A stretch of DNA of 11,460 nucleotides from SKVL01 sp051745565 (GTDB taxonomy: Bacteria; Patescibacteriota; Minisyncoccia; Phycocordibacterales; CSBR16-193): positions 1 through 11,460 of the forward strand of contig JBNJEF010000020.1 in assembly GCA_051745565.1 (NCBI GenBank), given 5' to 3'. Under the pieces are notes generated by a model. It searched no databases. It worked only from the letters and a program-made list of their open reading frames with translations, and was not told where the DNA came from. The translations under genes and the position numbers were made by a program. Numbering within the stretch: the first letter of the stretch is position 1; every line of letters starts with the position of its first letter. Positions 1-3,821 of the stretch are shown piece after piece.

Positions 1-560
1 ACAGCAGGGTCTATAGCCCCCGACTCAATGATCTCCTCTATTTTTCCATTAGTATTCTGGTAAACCCAGTCATTTATCGGATCACCTATAGATGGCAAAG
101 ATCCTATTTCAGCTTCAAAGTACCTCTCTCCGTCTGATCTGTAAGATTCAAGAAAAGGTATACCATCCTTAAGGAAAAAAGCGTTAGCTACTGACACATC
201 ATTCTCCTCGGATGAATGCTCCAAATAATTTTTTAATCCCAAAGAGTCCTCCATTATAGCGTGAAGCTCCATATCGGTAAGCCCTAGAACCTCGGCCATC
301 TCATCAGCAGAGTCTCCTCCTGCTCCTCTATAAGCCATCACAAGAGCTGTATGAATACTATAAGGTGAAACAAATACATTCTCATCATCTTTAGCCAACC
401 TCGGGAACATATCAAAAGAAAAATCCTTAGCTGAAGAAGAAAGCTCTTTTAACTCGCCTGATGAAACCTCCGGTGGTTCGTCTTCAGGCTCTTCAATTAA
501 ATAAAAAAACAGGAAGAATATGACGAGTAAAATAACGAAAATAACTATAAGATTTTTCAT
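1..560 (-). CDS. Serpin-family protease inhibitor, membrane-anchored, 3' part beyond window
   Basis: The open frame runs from ATG at 560 off the left edge, giving 186 complete codons without a stop. Residues 3-22 form one hydrophobic segment with no lipobox Cys, so the protein is probably an N-terminally anchored or exported one. After an acidic linker (about 23-45) come serpin landmarks: helix A (FSFDMF, 47-52), the NVFVSPYSIHTALVMAYRGA stretch (61-80) matching the family's N-V-x-F-S-P-x-S-I block, D-E-M-A-E-V-L (86-92), A-N-A-F-F-L (125-130), and I-N-D-W-V...T-N-G-K-I (162-174) with I-D-P after it. Serpins are about 350-400 residues and trap serine or cysteine proteases through a C-terminal reactive-centre loop. 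That loop lies outside the window, so inhibitory activity and target cannot be judged. There is no Shine-Dalgarno sequence. The family call is secure; the role (protection against foreign proteases, or control of a surface protease) is inference. Confidence 0.9.
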   Translation of the reverse strand, partial: MKNLIVIFVILLVIFFLFFYLIEEPEDEPPEVSSGELKELSSSAKDFSFDMFPRLAKDDENVFVSPYSIHTALVMAYRGAGGDSADEMAEVLGLTDMELHAIMEDSLGLKNYLEHSSEENDVSVANAFFLKDGIPFLESYRSDGERYFEAEIGSLPSIGDPINDWVYQNTNGKIEEIIESGAIDPA

Positions 561-588
561 ATATAGAAATTACTTTTTAATTAATCTT

Positions 589-597
589 AGTATACCA
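589..597 (-). promoter_or_regulatory. Extended -10 promoter candidate for the serpin gene
   Basis: On the minus strand the bases read TGG followed by TATACT, an extended -10 element with the hexamer at 594-589. The predicted start of transcription is about 582, leaving a leader of roughly 22 nt without a ribosome-binding motif. No convincing -35 hexamer is present, which is tolerated by extended -10 promoters. Confidence 0.4.
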
Positions 598-611
598 CCT
601 AAAATAAATTA

Positions 612-635
612 AAAACTCTTATCCAAAGAGGTTTT
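612..635 (-). terminator. Weak hairpin with T-run, possible terminator of the DUF4352-like gene
   Basis: Five G/C-containing pairs (CTCTT with AAGAG) plus four A/T pairs around one bulged base form a hairpin followed on the minus strand by TTTTTAATTT. It lies about 170 nt beyond the stop codon at 807 and just upstream of the serpin promoter. The rest of 561-806 shows no gene I can support, only AT-rich sequence and a 7-bp inverted repeat (ATTGATA...TATCAAT). Confidence 0.35.
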
Positions 636-806
636 AGTAAAAAAATCTATAGCATATTGATATCCCTCTACAGATTTTATTTACAGTATCAATTATCCGT
701 AGGAGAAATGACCGACCGGACGGGAACTAATGACCATGAGAGGATAACCGGAATACTCTTATAAAAACAAAACTTTAAATTTTAAATATTTATCTAGATC
801 TATTTT

Positions 807-1361
807 TTATAACTCCACCTTAAACTTTTCACTTTCAGCTAAAAAGAAAGGCTTATAGAAGAGTGTAAGATCTTCAATGTTTTCTTCTTTTACCTCAAAT
901 AACAATCTTCCGGAGGTCTTTCCTCCCGGAGCCAAACCTCCGCTAGTAAGTGTATCAATACTTGCACCCCCTGTAACACCTTGAATTACTCCGGCGCCAT
1001 CTTTTATCTTAAAGTGATATGGATCAAATCTTAACTCTTCTTCACTTTCATTCTGAATAGTAATACCGATTAATACATAAAGATAACCATCTGCAGGGCC
1101 ATCAAATCTATCATGATCATCCCAACCTCTTTTTACGGAATTAACTATGAGAATCCTACCTTTATGATCAATAACATCTCCAACCGAGAATGTTTTATCT
1201 TCCGCTAATTCCCCTTCTTCAGCCACAGGCTCACTGACAGCCCCCTTTTGAAATATGAAACTTGCTACAAATAACAAAAAGATAACAATTAACCAAAACC
1301 ACCACTCTTTCCAAAGAGGTCTCCTTAACTGCTCTTGCTCTTTTTCTTTTTCCTCACTCAC
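807..1361 (-). CDS. Membrane-anchored DUF4352-like protein
   Basis: 184 residues. A short charged N-terminus (Lys/Glu-rich, 1-17) is followed by one membrane helix (about 20-40, beginning WWFWLIVIFLLF). After an acidic linker comes a beta-rich domain (about 57-175) with the DUF4352 pattern: FSVGD entry, hydrophobic strands, the Y-L-Y-V-L-I-G-I-T-I-Q-N-E-S-E-E block (about 94-109), and the L-A-P-G-G-K-T-S-G-R-L-L-F-E-V segment. Proteins of this type are Ig-like extracytoplasmic domains held at the membrane; the function is unknown. The start is GTG at 1361, because the upstream frame closes at TAA within 21 nt. No Shine-Dalgarno site is visible. A -10-like TACACT (1370-1365) lies too close to the start to be trusted. 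The gene stands alone between the serpin and tRNA-Trp. Confidence 0.75.
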   Translation of the reverse strand: MSEEKEKEQEQLRRPLWKEWWFWLIVIFLLFVASFIFQKGAVSEPVAEEGELAEDKTFSVGDVIDHKGRILIVNSVKRGWDDHDRFDGPADGYLYVLIGITIQNESEEELRFDPYHFKIKDGAGVIQGVTGGASIDTLTSGGLAPGGKTSGRLLFEVKEENIEDLTLFYKPFFLAESEKFKVEL

Positions 1362-1498
1362 AATAGTGTAGCATTAACCTTTAACAGCTATTATTCTAAC
1401 CCAAATTAGGAGTAAAAAGAAGTTATATCCTTCTATTTTCAACTGCAAATAATTTTATAAAAGACCCATAAGACAGAACCATAAAAAGCTCTATGTCC

Positions 1499-1547
1499 GG
1501 ATTTTTGATATTTTGCTCAACCAGTTCTAAAAAATATCCAAAAAACC
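1499..1547. repeat. Long imperfect inverted repeat in intergenic DNA
   Basis: Arms 1499-1514 and 1531-1547 pair over about 15 positions with one mismatch and one bulge, mostly A/T pairs, around a 16-nt loop. It lies in the 260-base gap between the DUF4352-like gene and tRNA-Trp, where no gene can be supported. On the minus strand it is downstream of tRNA-Trp and may help end that transcript, but there is no clean T-run, so the role is open. Confidence 0.4.
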
Positions 1548-1621
1548 TTTCAAAAATAAACTACACTCCAACCGATTGATCGGAGCTCTGTCCATACTGG
1601 AAAACAAGCAAGCTATTTTTG

Positions 1622-1693
1622 CAGGGGCACCCGGACTTGAACCGAGAAAACGGCTTTTGGAGAGCCGCGGTTTACCAATTAGCCTATGCCCCT
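1622..1693 (-). tRNA. trnW: tRNA-Trp (anticodon CCA)
   Basis: The minus strand folds into a tRNA of 72 nt. Its acceptor is AGGGGCA paired with TGCCCCT, discriminator G. The anticodon stem is CGGCT/AGCCG around loop CTCCAAA, with anticodon CCA reading UGG. The T-arm is CTCGG/CCGGG around TTCAAGT. The D-arm is somewhat irregular. The 3' CCA is not encoded (the bases after the discriminator read CAA), so a nucleotidyltransferase must add it. It lies 3' of rpmG, as in many bacteria, but about 370 bases away with a pseudogene between. Confidence 0.95.
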
Positions 1694-1984
1694 AATTATT
1701 CATTAACTCTCGCCCAACAGCGAGGAGCTTACGTGCCAGATCATTATCATAATATCTTATACTTGCACACCCTTGATGCCCTTCTCTATACCTCTTCTGC
1801 GTATTGGGTTTCAAATACGGTTGCATGAACTGGCTAAGAGAAATTGTAGTAGTTTTCGACCAAAATTTCAACTGCTTTTCCACGTTGTGATATTTATGCA
1901 GATGTACAAAACACGAAAACGGTGTTCCTCTATATCAAAAGACTTTCGTAGAAGTCTAAAAGTGCAGACCTCCGTACCTATATA
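1692..1984 (-). pseudogene. Truncated, frameshifted remnant of a CPR protein family of unknown function
   Basis: Two overlapping minus-strand frames together give a continuous protein-like sequence. The first (1984 to about 1905) reads ...FRLLRKSFDIEEHRFRV. The second (from about 1905 to the TAG at 1694-1692) reads FVHLHKYHNVEKQLKFWS, then LSQFMQPYLKPN, GCASIRYY and LARKLLAVGREL. The join falls in a run of four T; one extra T would restore the frame. The pattern V-H-L-H-x-Y-x-N-x-E-K-x-x-x-F-W-S...L-S-Q-F...P-Y-x-K resembles, from memory, the C-terminal part of uncharacterised CPR proteins that start with a helix-turn-helix. The N-terminal half is missing: the frame closes at TAG 1987-1985 and rpmG lies beyond. 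The final stop overlaps the first two bases of tRNA-Trp. Alternative: a functional 63-residue GTG-start ORF (1883-1692), which I think less likely. Confidence 0.6.
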
Positions 1985-2060
1985 CTATCATACATATTAT
2001 CCACATCAAAAAAGCACCCATACCGTAAAGGAGCCCTTTTTAGAAAAACATTCTTTTATC

Positions 2061-2219
2061 TTACTTCTTTGCTTCTTTGTGAACGCGGTGGCCTTTGCAC
2101 CATTTACAGAACTTTTTAAGCTCTATTTTTCGTTCAACTTTCTTTTTATTCTTGCCGGTCCAATAATTTACCCTTTTACAATCCTGGCAAGCTAATTTTA
2201 TTAATCTATCTTGAGACAT
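2061..2219 (-). CDS. rpmG: 50S ribosomal protein L33
   Basis: 52 residues, begins MSQDRLIKLACQDCKRVNYW. L33 is a small subunit-exit-site protein of the large ribosomal subunit. The zinc-ribbon form is recognised by two Cys pairs, C11-x2-C14 and C38-x2-C41 (FCKWC), with the basic tail G-H-R-V-H-K-E-A-K-K. The length is typical of the family (49-55). The start at 2219 is the only plausible ATG and has no Shine-Dalgarno site. The position upstream of tRNA-Trp is the conserved rpmG-trnW pairing, although secE and nusG do not follow. Confidence 0.95.
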   Translation of the reverse strand: MSQDRLIKLACQDCKRVNYWTGKNKKKVERKIELKKFCKWCKGHRVHKEAKK

Positions 2220-2257
2220 AATTTAATAAGAGACTGAACTGTTAGAACAGCAGTTAC

Positions 2258-2288
2258 TTTATAGGAAAATACTGAAAAAATCAAGCAA
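2258..2288 (-). promoter_or_regulatory. Promoter candidate for rpmG
   Basis: The minus strand has TATAAA at 2263-2258 and a poor -35 (TTGCTT at 2288-2283, 19-base spacer). The predicted leader of about 30 nt contains a small inverted repeat (AACTG...CAGTT). Confidence 0.35.
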
Positions 2289-2312
2289 CTGTTCAACACA
2301 CTCCAAATAAAT

Positions 2313-2341
2313 AACGGCTTAGCTTTTCAAACTAAGCCGTT
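2313..2341 (-). terminator. Terminator of the 78-aa gene (possibly bidirectional)
   Basis: A perfect 10-bp stem, AACGGCTTAG with CTAAGCCGTT, surrounds a 9-nt loop 11 bases beyond the stop of the 78-residue gene. On the minus strand it is followed by ATTTATTTGG. It also separates this gene from rpmG. Confidence 0.8.
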
Positions 2342-2352
2342 TTAAGCAATTT

Positions 2353-2589
2353 TTAAGTTCTAAAAATTACGTCAATACCACATTTTTCGTCATCTCTTTT
2401 GTGGTATTTAACACTTTTGACGCCATTGAGTAAACACCTCTCTATCAGATCCATGTCTCCCTTGGTCAGGAAAAGTGCGTCACTTAGTTTGTCTGAGTCT
2501 ATCCTTTCGTACTCATGCTCAAACTCAATAAGGATCTCTTCTATCCTGTCCGCCTTCTCTTTGTCTACAAAGACAGCAAGTGTACCCAT
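2353..2589 (-). CDS. Hypothetical 78-residue acidic protein
   Basis: 78 residues, begins MGTLAVFVDKEKADRIEEIL. I do not recognise a family. It is soluble, highly charged, with an alternating beta-alpha look: a hydrophobic strand (LAVFV), a long amphipathic helix (about 10-31), a short helix around residues 45-54, and a final strand GIDVIF. The gene is well supported: AAGGAG lies 5 bases before ATG 2589, and a strong terminator follows. It is monocistronic, just downstream of the structured RNA's own terminator. Nothing in the sequence assigns a role. Confidence 0.75.
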   Translation of the reverse strand: MGTLAVFVDKEKADRIEEILIEFEHEYERIDSDKLSDALFLTKGDMDLIERCLLNGVKSVKYHKRDDEKCGIDVIFRT

Positions 2590-2696
2590 GGTGTCTCCTT
2601 TTGTTGTTGAAATTGCTTAACTTAATGAACCCCGAGCTGGAGAAATCCAACTTTAACCTTTCATAAAGTAAAGCATTTTTTAAGAAAAATCAAGGA

Positions 2697-3080
2697 AATA
2701 AAAACAGTCGCCGTAGCGACTGTATATTAAAAAGAACACGATACCCAACCTTATGTCTCGGTCGGACTCGGCAAAAGCCGAGCTTTTCATTCTCCGGACC
2801 AGCCCGAAGGTTTCTTACGCTTTCACGCAAATCCCCCGTTCGGGGAAAATGAAAAATATCACCTGTTATCTACTCCGCACCGGCCCCAGGTCAAAGGTTT
2901 ACACCCGTACCGGCTTTGCGCTCGTCCTATATCCCCCTGTCTCTATCACACATTCAAGGGGTGCTCAACTCAATGAACGAGATCAGTCCGGCATGAACTT
3001 ACGCCGGACCTCAGTTTTCGGCCTCACTCAAAAAGAGTGAGTTTGAGTTCCGACGTTCAAGTTCACACTTGAACATTTCT
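2697..3080 (-). ncRNA. Structured non-coding RNA of about 380 nt, family not recognised
   Basis: A GC-rich island in AT-rich DNA, bounded by a consensus promoter and an intrinsic terminator and without a credible ORF on the minus strand. Reading 5' to 3', the RNA has an 8-bp hairpin with a GUGA loop (3074-3055), and a closing helix 3054-3049 with 2766-2761. Inside are a 7-bp hairpin 3041-3023, a 7-bp hairpin 3009-2986, and a 12-bp long-range helix 2855-2844 with 2795-2784 (one G-U pair). A 6-bp hairpin with UUUU loop (2782-2767) comes before the closing strand. Length and layout resemble house-keeping RNAs. But RNase P RNA signatures (GAGGAAAGUCC, ACAGAA), a tmRNA T-arm or CCA end, and the SRP core are all absent. 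It may be a lineage-specific RNA; function unknown. Confidence 0.7.
2704..2723 (-). terminator. Intrinsic terminator of the structured RNA
   Basis: A perfect 8-bp G/C-rich stem, ACAGTCGC with GCGACTGT, closed by a 4-nt loop, is followed on the minus strand by TTTTATTTCC. No protein-coding frame ends before it, so it implies a non-coding minus-strand transcript coming from about 3080. Confidence 0.85.
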
Positions 3081-3086
3081 AAACGT

Positions 3087-3115
3087 ATTATAATGAATTT
3101 TAAAGAATTTGAAAA
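3087..3115 (-). promoter_or_regulatory. Sigma70-type promoter of the structured RNA
   Basis: On the minus strand, TTTTCA (3115-3110), a 17-base spacer and a perfect TATAAT (3092-3087) predict a transcription start near 3080. It is the only perfect -10 consensus among the promoter candidates I list in this window. Confidence 0.75.
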
Positions 3116-3117
3116 GT

Positions 3118-3144
3118 AAAACGGCTTGCTAAGCAAACCGTTTT
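3118..3144 (-). terminator. Terminator of the zinc-ribbon gene
   Basis: A stem of 12 pairs around a 3-nt loop. In the minus-strand RNA the one non-Watson-Crick position is a U-G pair, while on the plus strand it would be a C-A mismatch, so the minus strand is the functional one. It lies 10 bases past the stop at 3155 and is followed by TTTTACTTTTC. Its core sequence resembles the terminator at 2313-2341. Confidence 0.75.
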
Positions 3145-3154
3145 AAGAGGTTTA

Positions 3155-3352
3155 TCAAGATATACGTCCATTTATTATTCTCTTTAGATGTTCCACCTGA
3201 GAAAAAAGATAACGAAATTTTTCTTCGTCAGACTTTTCCATCCATTCATCTTCAATCTCTTTTTCCAAGCGCTTAATACATTCCAGGCACCTAGAATGAG
3301 ATAGGTGAAGAGTTTTTCTTTTACAAACCGGACAGTTGATCATAATTGCCAT
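3155..3352 (-). CDS. Small zinc-ribbon protein, 65 residues
   Basis: 65 residues, begins MAIMINCPVCKRKTLHLSHS. Two CxxC knuckles (C7/C10 and C22/C25) make a treble-clef or rubredoxin-like zinc ribbon, followed by a charged amphipathic helical tail (about 26-61) that could form a coiled coil. Such proteins are often nucleic-acid-binding or adaptor proteins, but nothing here fixes a function. AGGAG lies 6 bases before ATG 3352, which decides this start over the internal Met4. It is 63 bases downstream of the 34-residue membrane peptide gene and probably shares its transcript, ending at the hairpin 3118-3144. Confidence 0.8.
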   Translation of the reverse strand: MAIMINCPVCKRKTLHLSHSRCLECIKRLEKEIEDEWMEKSDEEKFRYLFSQVEHLKRIINGRIS

Positions 3353-3415
3353 TTCTCTCTCCTCTCAGTATTAAGGGAATAGACAAGCATAAAATTACTA
3401 TCATAGGAAAACGGA

Positions 3416-3520
3416 TCACATACCCCCTATAGCTTGGTAGCCCTTGTTAAAAATGGATAGAAGAATAATTGCCGACAAAAAAATTGAAGCAATGATGGAA
3501 ATAAATAAAAAGATCCTCAT
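3416..3520 (-). CDS. 34-residue single-helix membrane peptide
   Basis: 34 residues, begins MRIFLFISIIASIFLSAIIL and ends in TGA. Residues 3-24 are one unbroken hydrophobic helix, followed by a short polar tail (NKGYQAIGGM). A near-ideal Shine-Dalgarno site (AAGGAGG, 4 bases before ATG 3520) and a promoter upstream support real translation. Size and shape are those of small regulatory membrane proteins or type I toxins, but no match is recognised. It appears to be the first gene of a two-gene unit with the zinc-ribbon protein. Confidence 0.65.
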   Translation of the reverse strand: MRIFLFISIIASIFLSAIILLSIFNKGYQAIGGM

Positions 3521-3575
3521 ATTGCCTCCTTTTTTAAATACTTAAATAACTCAAAGGACAAAACACTCTTTTGGC

Positions 3576-3604
3576 ATAATACAAAAAAAGCAAAGAAAGG
3601 TAAA
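3576..3604 (-). promoter_or_regulatory. Promoter candidate for the small membrane peptide/zinc-ribbon unit
   Basis: On the minus strand, TTTACC (3604-3599), a 17-base spacer and TATTAT (3581-3576). It starts immediately after the terminator at 3610-3640 and predicts a leader of about 50 nt ending in the AAGGAGG site. Confidence 0.55.
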
Positions 3605-3609
3605 TAAAA

Positions 3610-3640
3610 CTCCGCACTTTTAATAAAGAAAAGTGCGGAG
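3610..3640 (-). terminator. Strong terminator downstream of tRNA-Tyr
   Basis: A perfect 12-bp stem (CTCCGCACTTTT with AAAAGTGCGGAG) with a 7-nt loop, followed on the minus strand by GTTTTATTT. Together with the hairpin at 3662-3683 it forms a tandem terminator for the clpB/tRNA-Tyr transcript. Confidence 0.8.
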
Positions 3641-3661
3641 CTCTTTCTCCGGCGCAAACAA

Positions 3662-3683
3662 AAAACACCCTTACGGGTGTTTT
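3662..3683 (-). terminator. First terminator after tRNA-Tyr
   Basis: A 9-bp stem, AAAACACCC with GGGTGTTTT, and a 4-nt loop, beginning 3 bases after the encoded CCA of tRNA-Tyr. It is followed by a T-run on both strands, so it could act in either direction. Confidence 0.8.
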
Positions 3684-3686
3684 TAT

Positions 3687-3773
3687 TGGTGCGCCGGGTA
3701 GGATTCGAACCTACGTAGTCCTGAGGACGGCGGATTTACAGTCCGCTGCAATTGACCGCTCTGCCACCGACGC
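3687..3773 (-). tRNA. trnY: tRNA-Tyr (anticodon GTA), CCA encoded
   Basis: A class II tRNA on the minus strand. Its acceptor is GCGTCGG with CCGGCGC (one G-U pair), discriminator A, and an encoded CCA (3689-3687). The anticodon stem is GCGGA/TCCGC around CTGTAAA, giving anticodon GTA. The variable arm is GTCC-TCA-GGAC, and the T-arm is GTAGG/CCTAC around TTCGAAT. It is the only one of the three tRNAs here with CCA in the DNA. Confidence 0.97.
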
Positions 3774-3776
3774 ATT

Positions 3777-3803
3777 GTTATATTTTCACTTTGAAAATAT
3801 AAC
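3777..3803. repeat. Perfect 12-bp inverted repeat between clpB and tRNA-Tyr
   Basis: GTTATATTTTCA and its exact complement flank a 3-base loop, beginning 4 bases upstream of the tRNA-Tyr 5' end and 19 bases past the clpB stop. It has no T-run on either strand, so it is a poor terminator. It may be a processing hairpin or an operator-like palindrome. Confidence 0.6.
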
Positions 3804-3821
3804 ACACTTATATCCAATTTG

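Noticed and set aside
708..764. 18-residue plus-strand ORF preceded by AGGAG
   Set aside because: The SD-to-ATG spacing is only 2 bases, no promoter is seen, and the peptide has no recognisable character.
1692..1883. Intact 63-residue GTG-start gene
   Set aside because: Similarity continues upstream in another frame, there is no ribosome site, and the family start is missing, so pseudogene is the better reading.
1773..2195. 140-codon plus-strand ORF and the 69-codon ORF at 1619-1828
   Set aside because: They are complements of rpmG, the minus-strand pseudogene and tRNA-Trp; no ribosome site or domain.
2753..3040. 95-codon plus-strand ORF
   Set aside because: It lies on the complement of the structured RNA, has no ribosome site, and its composition reads like translated structural RNA; promoter and terminator are on the other strand.
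2697..3080. RNase P RNA, tmRNA, SRP RNA, c-di-GMP or other riboswitch identity for the structured RNA
   Set aside because: No GAGGAAAGUCC or ACAGAA (RNase P), no T-arm/CCA end or tag frame (tmRNA), no SRP core. The GCGCAAAGCC string resembles part of GEMM, but the rest of that aptamer is missing and no gene is read through.
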